A stretch of DNA of 32,037 nucleotides from Candidatus Omnitrophota bacterium (GCA_023247475.1 JAHFGK010000004.1:1-32037), one strand, 5' to 3'. Shown: positions 1-10,470, numbered from the stretch's first letter. The notes: generated by a model from the sequence alone, not told the origin. Made by a program: numbers and translations.

Positions 1-2
1 TT

Positions 3-206
3 ATCCAAAAGGAAACTATCCAACCATTCGCGATGATTGAATCGGTCGGTGATATGAATCAGGAGGTCAACCTTAAGTGGGCTAGCACCGAGACTTACAC
101 CTTTAATGATTTCACAGGCGTAAAAAGAGTGGAAGATATCTTCAAAATTCGGGATGACAACAACGAAGGATTGTTTTTTGCGTTTAATAGCCACTTTAGG
201 AATTGA
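3..206 (+). CDS. possible 3' end of an unknown protein, truncated by window edge (ambiguous)
   Basis: Open plus frame from the window edge to TGA at 204-206 (...MIESVGDMNQEVNLKWASTETYTFNDFTGVKRVEDIFKIRDDNNEGLFFAFNSHFRN*). The codon-aligned antisense frame is also open, but the plus frame has more purine-rich first codon positions. No family recognised. Confidence 0.35.
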   Translation: MQKETIQPFAMIESVGDMNQEVNLKWASTETYTFNDFTGVKRVEDIFKIRDDNNEGLFFAFNSHFRN

Positions 207-226
207 TTCGATACGCTTTTTATTTT

Positions 227-1054
227 TTAGTCAGAAATTTTTGTTTTCTTCTCTTGTCTCTTGAGAATTTCTCTTATCTTCTTAATGGTCGCTACTTCTA
301 ATTGCCGAACACGTTCACGGGAGACGCCTAATTCTTTGGCAATTTCCGCTAACGTACATGTGTTCCCGTCCGTCAGACCAAACCGCATATCCAAAATCTT
401 ACGTTCCCGTTCCGTCAGCATATCCAAAAAAGTCGAAGCCCGCTCTTTATTAAAAAAAATTTCAATTTGCTCATCCGGGCTGACTAAACTCTGATCCTCA
501 ATAATATCCTTAACCTGTCCGTCGCCCTCTTCTCCAATCGGAGCATCTAGGCTGGATATCTTCGCAATCGCCTTTTCCAGGTCCCGTACCTTATCCACCG
601 AGACCTGCATCTTTTTGGCAATTTCTCCCATGCGAGGTTTTCGTTTTAGCTTATGGGTCAACTCCTCAGTTGTTTTCTTATATTTAAGGATCTCCTCATT
701 CATATACACCGGGACACGAATCAATTTCCCCTGATCAATGATCGCCCGAGAAACTCCCTGTTTAATCCACCACGCCGCATACGTTGAAAAACGAAAACCT
801 TTTTCGGGGTCAAATTTATCTACACTTTTCATCAAACCAATATTCCCCTCTTCAATCAAATCACTTAATGGCACCCCCAGATTCACATATCGTTTGGCGA
901 TACTAATGACCAGACGCAAATTGGCCCGAATCATTTTATTGCGTGCTTCCCGGTCACCTTTTTGAGCTTTTCGGGCTAAATCAATTTCCTCCTCGGGTGT
1001 TAAGAGGGCAATGGGTCGGACATCTTTTAAATAAGCTTTAATCGGATCCACCAT
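227..1054 (-). CDS. RNA polymerase sigma factor, sigma-70 family, short RpoD/RpoS-like (no region 1.1)
   Basis: Region 1.2 (DPIKAYLKDV), region 2 (NLRLVISIAKRYVNLGVPLSDLIEEGNIGLMKSVDKFDPEKGFRFSTYAAWWIKQ), region 4 HTH (TLAEIAKELGVSRERVRQLE). Confidence 0.95.
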   Translation of the reverse strand: MVDPIKAYLKDVRPIALLTPEEEIDLARKAQKGDREARNKMIRANLRLVISIAKRYVNLGVPLSDLIEEGNIGLMKSVDKFDPEKGFRFSTYAAWWIKQGVSRAIIDQGKLIRVPVYMNEEILKYKKTTEELTHKLKRKPRMGEIAKKMQVSVDKVRDLEKAIAKISSLDAPIGEEGDGQVKDIIEDQSLVSPDEQIEIFFNKERASTFLDMLTERERKILDMRFGLTDGNTCTLAEIAKELGVSRERVRQLEVATIKKIREILKRQEKKTKISD

Positions 1055-1096
1055 GATGTTACTTGCAACCTCTCCTTCTTCGGTGATTTCTTAATT

Positions 1097-3979
1097 TTAT
1101 GCAGTAACCAACTGCATGACTTGCTTACGAGAATTTTTCGACTTTTTTCCTAACTGCTTTTTAGCCGTCGACTTCTTCGATAAACCTTTGGTTTCCGCGA
1201 AAAAATTCAAAGCCGCCTGTGCTGCTGCTAAACGGGCAATAGGAACACGGTACGGAGAACAGCTGACATAATCCATGCCCACTTTGTGACAGAATTCAAT
1301 GGAAGCAGGGTCTCCACCATGTTCACCGCAGATCCCGACTTTCAATTTTGTTTGGACCGAACGGCCTTGCTGTACAGCGATTTGCATCAACTGCCCCACT
1401 CCCGCCACATCAATGCTTTGGAAAGGATCTTCCGGTAAAATACTTTGACTTAAATAGTCGGGTAAAAATCCGCCAATATCATCGCGGGAAAAACCAAACG
1501 TCATTTGAGTTAAATCATTGGTCCCAAAAGAAAAGAACTGAGCCACCGTTGCCAATTGACTTGCGGTTAAGGCCGAGCGTGGAACTTCAATCATCGTTCC
1601 AAACAAATAGGGAATTGTTTTAACATGATATTTGGCACATGTTTCTTTGTGAACGCGATCAACAATTACCTTTTGATGTTGCAATTCCTTAACCGTACCC
1701 ACGACAGGAATCATAATCTCAGGAAAAATTTTCTTCCCTTCTTGTGTTAACTCGATAGCGGCTTCGAAAGTAGCACGGATTTGCATCTCTGTAATTTCCG
1801 GATAGGTAATCCCTAAACGCACACCCCTGTGCCCCATCATAGGATTGCTCTCCCGTAAAGAAGCAGCCCGCTTATCCAGAATTTCAAGAGAAATCCCTAA
1901 GCTGTCGGCCAAATTCTTAAGCTGCTCTTTGTTATGCGGGACAAATTCATGTAAAGGCGGGTCCAACAAACGAATCGTGACCGGAAGTCCGTCCATCGCT
2001 TGCAGAGTCCCTTTAATATCTTTTTTAACGTGCGGGTAAAGTTCCGTCAACGCTCGACGACGTTCCTCCGGCGTCTTGGAAACAATCACTTTACGAAGTT
2101 TAAATAGTGGCTCCTCGGAATCTTTTCCGTAAAACATGTGTTCGGTACGAAATAATCCGATTCCTTCCGCACCAAACGCACGCGCCTTGGCCGCATCCTC
2201 CGGGGTATCCGCATTCGTTCTGACCTTCAAGGTACGTATCTGGTCACACACTTTAAGGAAATCATTAAATAATTTATTTTCTTCCGTGGCATCAATCATC
2301 GAGAGTCGACCTTCAAAAAATTTTCCCTTCGTTCCATTTAAAGTAATCCAAGCCCCTTCTTGGAGAGCTTTATTCCCGACCTTCATTGTTTTATTAGGTA
2401 AATCAATTTCCATCTCGGAACATCCCACAATACAACATTTTCCCCAACCCCGCGCCACCAATGCCGCGTGCGAGGTCATACCGCCACGGGCCGTTAAAAT
2501 CGCTTCTGCCGCACGCATCCCTTCCACATCTTCGGGATTGGTTTCTTCTCGAACCAAGATAATTTTCTTTCCTTCTTTGGCCCACCGAACCGCATCATTC
2601 GCGGTAAAAACAATTTGACCAACGGCACCGCCTGGTCCCGCCGGTAACCCTTTACCTAATAAACTCGCGGTCTTTTCTTCTTGCGGATCAATGATGGGAT
2701 GTAACAGCTCATCTAACTGAGCCGGTGTGACTCGTCGAATAACTTCTTCTTTCTTAATCAAACCTTCCTGTAACATATCCATGGCCATCCGCACTGCTGC
2801 TGGTCCATTACGTTTTCCCGAGCGGCATTGCAACATATAAAGCTTACCTTCTTCAGTCGTGAATTCAATATCTTGCATATCCCGGTAATGACGTTCGAGA
2901 CGTCGACGGATATCGTCTAATTCCTTGTACGCTTTAGAATTTAATTCTTCCAGTGTTTTTAAATTTTTATTGTGATCACTTTGAGAATATTTGTTGATCG
3001 GTGCCGGGGTTCGAATTCCAGCCACCACATCTTCTCCTTGGGCATTGATCAAATACTCTCCGTAAAATCTATTTTCGCCATTACCAGGGTTTCGAGTGAA
3101 GGCCACACCCGTTGCGGAATTGTTACCCATATTGCCAAAAACCATGCTTTGCACATTAACGGCCGTGCCCCATTCATCCGGAATCCCTTCGATGCGACGA
3201 TATGATATCGCTCTTTTGCCATTCCAGGAACTAAAAACAGCAGAAATGCCTCCCCACAACTGTGCTTCGTGATCATCGGGAAATTCTTTTCCCAAAACTT
3301 CTTTAATCTTAATTTTATAAAGGGCGCAAATTTTTTTTAAATCTCCCACCGTCAAATCCGCATCATTGGAAATACTTCTTGATTTCTTAGTCTCTTCCAA
3401 AATGTGCTCCAATTGCGCACGCACGCCCTTACCTTCCTTGTGTTCAATCCCAGCAGCTTTTTCCATAACCACATCCGCATACATTGTTAATAACCGTCGA
3501 TATGCATCGTAGACAAAACGTTCATTCTGGGTCTTCTTGACAAGACCCGGTATTGTCTTTTCGGTCAGACCAACATTTAAAACTGTTTCCATCATCCCTG
3601 GCATGGATTTTCGAGCCCCGGAACGAACGGAAACCAAAAGCGGATTGTGGGGGTCGCCAAACTTTTTGCCCGTTAATTTCTCGACGCGCTTTAAAGCAGC
3701 TTCCACATGTTCTTTAAGACCGGCCGGATATTTTTTGTTATTGGCATAATAATACGTACATACCTCGGTTGTGATGGTAAATCCCGGGGGAACGGGCAAT
3801 CTTAAATCTTTATGCCCGGCCATTTCGGCTAAGTTAGCTCCCTTGCCGCCGAGGAGGTTTTTCATTTGCGCTGTTCCTTCCGCCTTGCCCCCACCAAAGG
3901 AGTAAACATACCGGCCTTTGGCCGGTACTGCCTGCGTAGCGGTACTGCTTCGTGGTACTTTGCCGACTTTTTTTGCCAT
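1097..3979 (-). CDS. ppdK: pyruvate, phosphate dikinase
   Basis: 960 aa; N-terminal MKNLLGGKGANLAEM, phosphohistidine motif GGMTSHAALVARGWGK, C-terminal GICGEHGGDPASIEFCHKVGMDYVSCSPYRVPIARLAAAQA. Confidence 0.97.
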   Translation of the reverse strand: MAKKVGKVPRSSTATQAVPAKGRYVYSFGGGKAEGTAQMKNLLGGKGANLAEMAGHKDLRLPVPPGFTITTEVCTYYYANNKKYPAGLKEHVEAALKRVEKLTGKKFGDPHNPLLVSVRSGARKSMPGMMETVLNVGLTEKTIPGLVKKTQNERFVYDAYRRLLTMYADVVMEKAAGIEHKEGKGVRAQLEHILEETKKSRSISNDADLTVGDLKKICALYKIKIKEVLGKEFPDDHEAQLWGGISAVFSSWNGKRAISYRRIEGIPDEWGTAVNVQSMVFGNMGNNSATGVAFTRNPGNGENRFYGEYLINAQGEDVVAGIRTPAPINKYSQSDHNKNLKTLEELNSKAYKELDDIRRRLERHYRDMQDIEFTTEEGKLYMLQCRSGKRNGPAAVRMAMDMLQEGLIKKEEVIRRVTPAQLDELLHPIIDPQEEKTASLLGKGLPAGPGGAVGQIVFTANDAVRWAKEGKKIILVREETNPEDVEGMRAAEAILTARGGMTSHAALVARGWGKCCIVGCSEMEIDLPNKTMKVGNKALQEGAWITLNGTKGKFFEGRLSMIDATEENKLFNDFLKVCDQIRTLKVRTNADTPEDAAKARAFGAEGIGLFRTEHMFYGKDSEEPLFKLRKVIVSKTPEERRRALTELYPHVKKDIKGTLQAMDGLPVTIRLLDPPLHEFVPHNKEQLKNLADSLGISLEILDKRAASLRESNPMMGHRGVRLGITYPEITEMQIRATFEAAIELTQEGKKIFPEIMIPVVGTVKELQHQKVIVDRVHKETCAKYHVKTIPYLFGTMIEVPRSALTASQLATVAQFFSFGTNDLTQMTFGFSRDDIGGFLPDYLSQSILPEDPFQSIDVAGVGQLMQIAVQQGRSVQTKLKVGICGEHGGDPASIEFCHKVGMDYVSCSPYRVPIARLAAAQAALNFFAETKGLSKKSTAKKQLGKKSKNSRKQVMQLVTA

Positions 3980-4016
3980 TTTAACTAGACCTTTCTTTAA
4001 AATGAATTTAAAAATA

Positions 4017-5321
4017 TTACGAAAATTTCTCGACCAAATAATCTTTCAGCCCGCTAACCGAAACCCGTTGCTGCTGCATCGTATCACGATCACGCACGGT
4101 CACTTGTTTATCTTCTAGCGACTGCACATCGACCGTGACACAATAAAAAGTTCCTATTTCATCTTGTCGACGATAAAGTTTCCCTATCGCGGCTGTATCA
4201 TCATACACGCAGACAAAGTGCTTTTGTAAATCTTTCTTGATGCGCTGGGCCATATGAACAATGTCAGAATTTTTCTTCAACAAGGGTAAGACAGCCACTT
4301 TAATTGGGGCTAATTGTTTGCTGAAGCGGAGCACCACCCGCAATTCCCCTTTAACTTCCTCTTCCTGGTAAGCATCCACTAAAAAAGCGAGCGCGGCTCG
4401 ATCCACCCCGCCCGAAGGTTCAATAATATAAGGGAAAAATCTTTCTTTGGTAACCTGATCCTGATACTGCAAATCTTTACCGGAAAATTTAGAATGTTGT
4501 CGCAAATCAAAATCGGTACGATTAGCGATTCCCTCCAACTCCGACCAGCCGAAAGGAAAATTATATTCAATGTCGGTACAGCCTGCCGCATAATGCGCCA
4601 GTTCGTCTTTACCATGTTTACGTAATCGCAAATTTTCTTTTCGCAAGCCTAAACCCAAATACCATTGAAACCGTTCCTGAATCCACTCTTCATGAACTTT
4701 CTCAGCGTCCTTAGGTCGGGTAAAATACTCAATTTCCATCTGTTCAAATTCACGAGTGCGGAAGGTGTAGTTGCCAGGAGTTATCTCATTACGAAAGGAT
4801 TTCCCGATTTGGGCAATCCCAAAGGGAAGTCTACGGTGGGTTGCGTCTAACACATTATTAAAATTCACAAATATCCCTTGAGCTGTTTCTGGTCGTAAAT
4901 ACGTTAGTCCACTTTCATCTTCAACAGCTCCGAGATAAGTCTTTAACATCAGATTAAATGGACGACCGTCGGTAAAATCTTTAGAACCGCACTGGGGACA
5001 TTGATTCCCGAATTGGTCAGGACGGAATCGCTTTTTACATTTTTTACAATCGACCAGGATATCGGTAAAGTTATCGGTATGCCCAGAGGCCTTCCAGACC
5101 AAAGGATGCATTAAGATACTTGTATCTAGACCGATAACATCATCGCGTTCGTGCACAACCGCCTTCCACCAGGCATTCTTGATGTTGCACTTTAATTCTA
5201 CACCGAGGGGACCATAATCCCAGGCACTCGCTAATCCGCCATAAATTTCCGATGACTGAAAAATAAAACCACGCCTTTTACAAAGCGCCACAACCCTTTC
5301 CATCGTCACAGAATTCGTCAT
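4017..5321 (-). CDS. glyS: glycyl-tRNA synthetase, homodimeric alpha2 type
   Basis: Class II motifs FQSSEIYGGLASAWDYGPLGVELK, SFRNEITPGNYTFRTREFEQMEIEYF, IIEPSGGVDRAALAFL and anticodon-binding domain. ORF track begins at TTG 5324; ATG is at 5321. Confidence 0.96.
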   Translation of the reverse strand: MTNSVTMERVVALCKRRGFIFQSSEIYGGLASAWDYGPLGVELKCNIKNAWWKAVVHERDDVIGLDTSILMHPLVWKASGHTDNFTDILVDCKKCKKRFRPDQFGNQCPQCGSKDFTDGRPFNLMLKTYLGAVEDESGLTYLRPETAQGIFVNFNNVLDATHRRLPFGIAQIGKSFRNEITPGNYTFRTREFEQMEIEYFTRPKDAEKVHEEWIQERFQWYLGLGLRKENLRLRKHGKDELAHYAAGCTDIEYNFPFGWSELEGIANRTDFDLRQHSKFSGKDLQYQDQVTKERFFPYIIEPSGGVDRAALAFLVDAYQEEEVKGELRVVLRFSKQLAPIKVAVLPLLKKNSDIVHMAQRIKKDLQKHFVCVYDDTAAIGKLYRRQDEIGTFYCVTVDVQSLEDKQVTVRDRDTMQQQRVSVSGLKDYLVEKFS

Positions 5322-5435
5322 CAACAGCAGCGTGCACTCCTCTTTCGAAATAAAATTGTTGGGGATTAAATATCAGAAGGATTTATTTTATCGAAAAGTC
5401 CTCTAAAATGCAAGGGATAAGTATGGGATCTCTTG

Positions 5436-5453
5436 AAAAGGAACGAACCTTTT
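5436..5453 (-). terminator. weak hairpin after panB (possible terminator)
   Basis: Inverted repeat AAAAGG-AACGAA-CCTTTT just downstream of the panB stop (5462); short, AT-rich stem. Confidence 0.25.
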
Positions 5454-5461
5454 ATTTAATA

Positions 5462-6304
5462 CTATTTATTGATTTTGAACTTTTTAAATTCTTGTGGTTT
5501 GATGGTGAACGTATATTGAGCGCTGGGAAAATCCTTATGCCTCACTTCCTCTCGGAATTGCGTGACCGCTTTGCCAATGATTTCATTTAACTTGACATAT
5601 TGTTTAGCAAATTTAGGTTGATACCAGTCAAACAGCCCTAAAAGATCATGTGTCACCAAAACCTGTCCGTCACACGCCGGGCCCGCCCCGATTCCAATCG
5701 TGGGGATTTTAAGTTTCCGGGTGATGATTTCAGCAATTTTATCCGGGATACATTCCAAGACAATGCTAAAACATCCAACTTTCTCAAGCGCCTGAGCATT
5801 ATCAATAATTTTTTGTGCCGACGATGCATCTTTGCCTTGTAGTTTCATTCCACCTAATCGTTCCGCATTTTGCGGTGTTAAACCAACATGTCCCATGACC
5901 GGTATTCCGGCTCGGATAATATCTTGAGCCACGTCAAGACAACGGTCAAACCACTCCAATTTGACGGCATTACATCCAGCTTCCTCAACAAAACGTTTCG
6001 CATTCTTGACGGCGAATTCGGGTTTAATTTGGTACGCCTCATAAGGCATGTCTCCGACTAAAAGTGCATGTTCAACCCCACGATTGACCGCTTTGGTGTG
6101 ATGAAGCATTACCTCCATCCCTACCTCACGTGTTGATTTTAGCCCTAACACAACATTTGCCAAAGAATCTCCCACCAAAATGATATCGATGCCACATTGA
6201 TCAATGATCTTGGCTAAAGGATAATCATAGGCGGTGAGCATCACAATTCTTTCGCCCTTTTTCTTTTTTGCGATGATTTCTTGAATAGTTTGTCGGGAAT
6301 TCAT
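5462..6304 (-). CDS. panB: 3-methyl-2-oxobutanoate hydroxymethyltransferase
   Basis: MLTAYDYPLAKIIDQCGIDIILVGDSLANVVLG, GHVGLTPQ, IPTIGIGAGPACDGQVLVTHDLLGL. Start set at ATG 6304 (MNSRQTIQEI) rather than the ORF-track start at 6379. Confidence 0.95.
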   Translation of the reverse strand: MNSRQTIQEIIAKKKKGERIVMLTAYDYPLAKIIDQCGIDIILVGDSLANVVLGLKSTREVGMEVMLHHTKAVNRGVEHALLVGDMPYEAYQIKPEFAVKNAKRFVEEAGCNAVKLEWFDRCLDVAQDIIRAGIPVMGHVGLTPQNAERLGGMKLQGKDASSAQKIIDNAQALEKVGCFSIVLECIPDKIAEIITRKLKIPTIGIGAGPACDGQVLVTHDLLGLFDWYQPKFAKQYVKLNEIIGKAVTQFREEVRHKDFPSAQYTFTIKPQEFKKFKINK

Positions 6305-6403
6305 AGTACCACAACTTCTTTCTAAATGAACAAATGAAAACGGATAGCGGTCTTTAGAAATCCCTCCGATGCAAAACAAAACGCCGCTATCCGCTCCTTG
6401 TTA

Positions 6404-7774
6404 CTAACCTTTTAAATAGCGATGAATATTTTCCGCAGCCTTCTTCCCTGCCGCGATTGCATCCACCACCGGCCCTGCTCCGGTTGTCACATTACCACCG
6501 GCAAATACACCGGACATCGAGGTCGAACCAGTTGCCGGATCGGTCCAAATGAATCCGCGTTCATTGACCCTTACCTTCGGAAATAATCTTGAAATCAAAG
6601 AATTTGTTTTCTGCCCCATAGCAAGAATCACGGTATCCACATCCATCACAAACTCCGATCCTTCCACGGCTTTGATTTCCCAATGTGCCGATTGTTCCGT
6701 TGAATTCGCATCGGCAAAATCCATCCGTAAACATTTTAATCCGGCAACAAAATGATGGTCATTACTTAAAATTTCTAAAGGTTTTACTAAACTCTCCAAT
6801 TGCACGCCTTCTTCTTTAGCATATTCTTTTTCTTGACCGTGCACCTGCATATCGTCCTCGGTATGGCTAAAAATCATCATCACCTGACGTTGTAAACGCA
6901 CACCCATACGTGCGCAATCTAACGCCGCAAAGTTGGAGCCAATCACCGCCATCCGCGGACCGACGTAAAACGATGACTCTATCTTGAAAAAATTATTCTC
7001 TTTGAGTTCATTGACGCGCATTAAAAATTCGTTATCATAATATACTCCCCCCAAATTATCTCCCGGGAGATCGACCAATTTTGGGGCCCCCGCACCCAAT
7101 GCCAACAAAACCGCCTGAAACCCTTGCTTTAAAAGATCCTCAATCGTTAACGTTTGACCAATAAGAATATTTGTTTTGATTTCAACACCGTAGGATTTAA
7201 TTTCTTCAATTTCCGAATCCAAAATATTTTTAGGTAATCGAAAGTTAGGAATTCCATAACGTAAGACCCCACCCGGCAAATCGTGCACCTCAAAAATAGT
7301 AACAGGGTACCCTAACCTCGCCAATGTCGCAGCGGCACTCAAACCCGTCGGGCCAGAACCAATGATCGCAATTTTTTTATTGTTGCGTACCCCAATTCGT
7401 TTATGGCTCGATTTGGATCTTCCATAATCCGCTACAAAACGTTCCAGAGCACGAATGCCAATGGGAGCATTCTCTTCACTTAATATACAAGCTTCCTCAC
7501 AAGGGGCGGTGCAGATACGTCCACACACGGCGGGTAAACTGTTTTGTTCTCTTATTTTTTCTAAAGCAGCTTTAGGATCACCCTCCCGTAACAGGCGAAT
7601 AAATCCTGGAATGTCAATCCCTAAAGGACACCCCCGCATGCACACTGGGTCCGCACACTGCGGACACCGTCGGGCTTCCTCAACACAAATCTTTTTTGAA
7701 AACCCTAAGGATACCTCTTTAAAACTTTTAATCCGTTTATCTTTGGGGAGATTTTTGACGCTGGGCTGTTGCAT
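6404..7774 (-). CDS. GltD-like FAD/Fe-S oxidoreductase, NfnB/SudA type
   Basis: N-terminal Fe-S cysteine sets (CPQCADPVCMRGCPLGIDIPGFI; VCGRICTAPCEEAC), Rossmann motif IAIIGSGPTGLSAAATLARLGYPVTIFE, C-terminal GVFAGGNVTTGAGPVVDAIAAGKKAA; adjacent to an NfnA/SudB-like gene. Confidence 0.9.
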   Translation of the reverse strand: MQQPSVKNLPKDKRIKSFKEVSLGFSKKICVEEARRCPQCADPVCMRGCPLGIDIPGFIRLLREGDPKAALEKIREQNSLPAVCGRICTAPCEEACILSEENAPIGIRALERFVADYGRSKSSHKRIGVRNNKKIAIIGSGPTGLSAAATLARLGYPVTIFEVHDLPGGVLRYGIPNFRLPKNILDSEIEEIKSYGVEIKTNILIGQTLTIEDLLKQGFQAVLLALGAGAPKLVDLPGDNLGGVYYDNEFLMRVNELKENNFFKIESSFYVGPRMAVIGSNFAALDCARMGVRLQRQVMMIFSHTEDDMQVHGQEKEYAKEEGVQLESLVKPLEILSNDHHFVAGLKCLRMDFADANSTEQSAHWEIKAVEGSEFVMDVDTVILAMGQKTNSLISRLFPKVRVNERGFIWTDPATGSTSMSGVFAGGNVTTGAGPVVDAIAAGKKAAENIHRYLKG

Positions 7775-7787
7775 TTCTTTTTAAAAT

Positions 7788-8675
7788 TTAACTTTTTATC
7801 GCTTCATCCACAAGATTGCGTAGACGCACGAGAAAGTTACCCTCTCTTTTTTGTTGCATGGTCTTGAGTTGTTCACCAAATCTTTTACCGATATCCTCAA
7901 AAGCATTCATGCGAATTTTTAAATCCGGGTAATCCACTTGATGCCCGTCAAATTCCGGGCCATCCACACAGGCTAAACGAATCTGTCCTCCGACGCGCAC
8001 ACGACAAGAACCGCATTGTCCAATCCCGTCCATCATAATAGGAGTTAAATACACCAAGGTTCTGATCTGCTTGGGTTGAGTGATTTGACAAACGCCTTCC
8101 ATCATATCGACCGAACCCGCAGCGTACACAAGATTCACTTTTTCATGGATCAAAATTTCTTTGAGCATATTGGTGGCCAAACCTCGTCGGGCATAAGAAC
8201 CATCGTTAGTCGTGACCAAAATCTTATTACAGGCCAATCGCATCTGCGGTTCCAGCATTAAAGATCTCTTCGTTTTGGCTCCGATAATACCGATGACTTT
8301 ATTGCTGTTCTTTTTAAAGGCGCGCGCGATAGGAAGAATTTGTGCGGCCCCAATTCCGGTGGCGATACAAATCACGACACCCACTTTTCCGATCGTGGCC
8401 GAATTCCCTAAAGGCCCCAGAATAGAATAAATAAAATCATTAATGGGGAGGTTCCCTAATTGTTTCGTGGTACTACCAAGTTCTTGGAAAATCAAAGAGA
8501 TTGTTCCCTTCAATGCATCCGATTCAACCACACTTAAAGGAATACCCTCTTCCCCGGATTTAAGGGTAACGACCACATACTGACCTGGCTGGACCTTGAC
8601 CGCAATCTCGGGAGCCAAAATATTGAGTCGTTTGATATCGGAAGCGAGAATTTGTTTGTTGAGAATTTTGTACAT
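7788..8675 (-). CDS. FNR-like ferredoxin-NADP reductase subunit, NfnA/SudB type
   Basis: MYKILNKQILASDIKRLNILAPEIAVKVQPGQYVVV, CIATGIGAAQILPIARAF, [2Fe-2S] cysteines MMDGIGQCGSCRVRVGGQIRLACVDGPEFDG. Start set at ATG 8675. Confidence 0.9.
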   Translation of the reverse strand: MYKILNKQILASDIKRLNILAPEIAVKVQPGQYVVVTLKSGEEGIPLSVVESDALKGTISLIFQELGSTTKQLGNLPINDFIYSILGPLGNSATIGKVGVVICIATGIGAAQILPIARAFKKNSNKVIGIIGAKTKRSLMLEPQMRLACNKILVTTNDGSYARRGLATNMLKEILIHEKVNLVYAAGSVDMMEGVCQITQPKQIRTLVYLTPIMMDGIGQCGSCRVRVGGQIRLACVDGPEFDGHQVDYPDLKIRMNAFEDIGKRFGEQLKTMQQKREGNFLVRLRNLVDEAIKS

Positions 8676-8727
8676 GAATGAGCTCCGTCTTTGCAGAATG
8701 AAATGACGCAAGTTTGCTAAAGCGAAT

Positions 8728-10461
8728 TCACTTTCCAATCGCCTTCCGCAATTCCTTCAACGTCAGCGTATTCAGCACATCCTTTTTCTCCAACCAACCT
8801 CGTCTGGCAATTGCCACGCCAAATTTTAAGTACTCCAAATGTTCCCTGGCATGCGAATCGGAATTAATCACAAACTTAACGCCCATGCTACGAGCAAAAT
8901 AAACGTTGGTGGAGTTTAAATCCAAGCGAACTGGAAACGAATTAACTTCTAAAAAGGTATTCGTATCGATGGCAACTTTACAAAATTCTTTAAAATCAAT
9001 ATTATAGGGTTCCCGCTTCCCTAAATGTACACCGGTTGGATGAGCTATGATATGGACGTATTTATTTTGGCACGCTTTGATAAGACGCCGGGTTAGCTGT
9101 TCTTGACTTTGTTCAAAACCACTGTGGATGGCCGCAATCACAATATCAAACTGACTTAAAGTGGTATCATTGTAATCTAAATTGCCTTCGCTGTCTATTT
9201 CTACTTCTGTTCCAAACAAAACACAAAAATTCTTTAATTTTTTATTAAGTTCATCAATTTCTTTCTTTTTTTTCTTTAAATTTTCCACCGAAACGCCACC
9301 AGCTACTATAAGACGGGGGGAGTGATCACTGATGGCTAAGTATTCGTAACCTCTCGCCTGCGCCGCTGCAACCATCTGGGCAATGGTATGTCGCCCATCC
9401 GACCAAGTCGAGTGTACATGCAATTCTCCTTTAATATCGTCAAGCTCAATCAATTTTGGCACTTTAAGAATTTCATTACCGAGGAAAAGTTCATTTTCGC
9501 CAATATCTTCACGAATTTCTGGAGGAACATATGGAAGACCGAGGGCCTCGAAACAATCTTTTTCTGTTTTGCTGGCGATGCACTTTTCTTTGTCGCCCTT
9601 CAGGGAGAAAATTCCGTATTCATTGACCTTCATATTTTTTTTAATCGCGATCTGCCGCAGTTTGACATTAAAATTTTTTGAACCCGTAAAATACAGAAGC
9701 GCCGCACCCCAACATTGAGGATCAACCACACGCAGATCGATCTGAACATTTTCTTTCGTCAAGATTGAAGATTTCGTATCGCCTTCAGCATTCACACTCT
9801 TGACTTGTGGCAGACGAACAAAGGTCTCCATCACTTTTTTAGGATTGGAAGAATCAATGAGGATATCGATATCACGAATGGTCTCGCGCATCCGACGCAG
9901 ACTTCCCGCAACCGAAATCTCTTTGACCTCCGACAATTTTTGCAGTACGCCAACAATTTCCTCGGCAATGCGTGTGGCCTTGCCCAAATTCATCCGCTCT
10001 TGACCTTGAGCGACCACCTTGATACCGTTCAAAATATTTTCAATCGTTTTCTCTTTAATACCTGGCAGACCTAATAATTTTCCTGATTCCGCCGCCTTGC
10101 GTAAACTCTCTACATTTTTAATCCCCAGTTGGTCATAAAAAAGTTTCGCCTTTTTGGGTCCCACCGATGGGATATTCATGATATCCAGTAGAGTCTCCGG
10201 AATTTCTTTAATCAATCTTTCATAAGCCGTGACTTTACCAGTGTCTAAATATTCGATGATCTTTTCTTTTAAAGCCTGGCCGATGCCAGGAATCTCCGAG
10301 AGTCGATCTTCTTTTTTTAATGTTTCAATATCTTCCGCGAGATCTTCAATATTTTCCGCCGCCTTATAATATGCCCGCACCTTGAAGACATTTTCGTCTT
10401 GCATCTCCAAGAGTGCACCCATACGGTTAAATATGTCAGCGATGTCTTTATTTTTGGTCAT
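8728..10461 (-). CDS. polX: DNA polymerase/3'-5' exonuclease PolX (PolX + PHP)
   Basis: HhH segments, nucleotidyltransferase motif VAGSLRRMRETIRDIDILID, PHP motifs GELHVHSTWSDGRHT, ISDHSPRL, GTEVEID, IHSG, NSDSHAREHL. Confidence 0.95.
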   Translation of the reverse strand: MTKNKDIADIFNRMGALLEMQDENVFKVRAYYKAAENIEDLAEDIETLKKEDRLSEIPGIGQALKEKIIEYLDTGKVTAYERLIKEIPETLLDIMNIPSVGPKKAKLFYDQLGIKNVESLRKAAESGKLLGLPGIKEKTIENILNGIKVVAQGQERMNLGKATRIAEEIVGVLQKLSEVKEISVAGSLRRMRETIRDIDILIDSSNPKKVMETFVRLPQVKSVNAEGDTKSSILTKENVQIDLRVVDPQCWGAALLYFTGSKNFNVKLRQIAIKKNMKVNEYGIFSLKGDKEKCIASKTEKDCFEALGLPYVPPEIREDIGENELFLGNEILKVPKLIELDDIKGELHVHSTWSDGRHTIAQMVAAAQARGYEYLAISDHSPRLIVAGGVSVENLKKKKKEIDELNKKLKNFCVLFGTEVEIDSEGNLDYNDTTLSQFDIVIAAIHSGFEQSQEQLTRRLIKACQNKYVHIIAHPTGVHLGKREPYNIDFKEFCKVAIDTNTFLEVNSFPVRLDLNSTNVYFARSMGVKFVINSDSHAREHLEYLKFGVAIARRGWLEKKDVLNTLTLKELRKAIGK

Positions 10462-10470
10462 ATAAGGTCA

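Noticed and set aside
2136-2618. 160-aa plus-strand ORF inside ppdK
   Set aside because: Fully antisense to a highly conserved ppdK coding region; no recognisable domain.
9383-9718. Overlapping plus-strand ORFs of 111 and 97 aa within polX
   Set aside because: Two different frames both antisense to conserved PolX/PHP sequence; typical spurious shadows.
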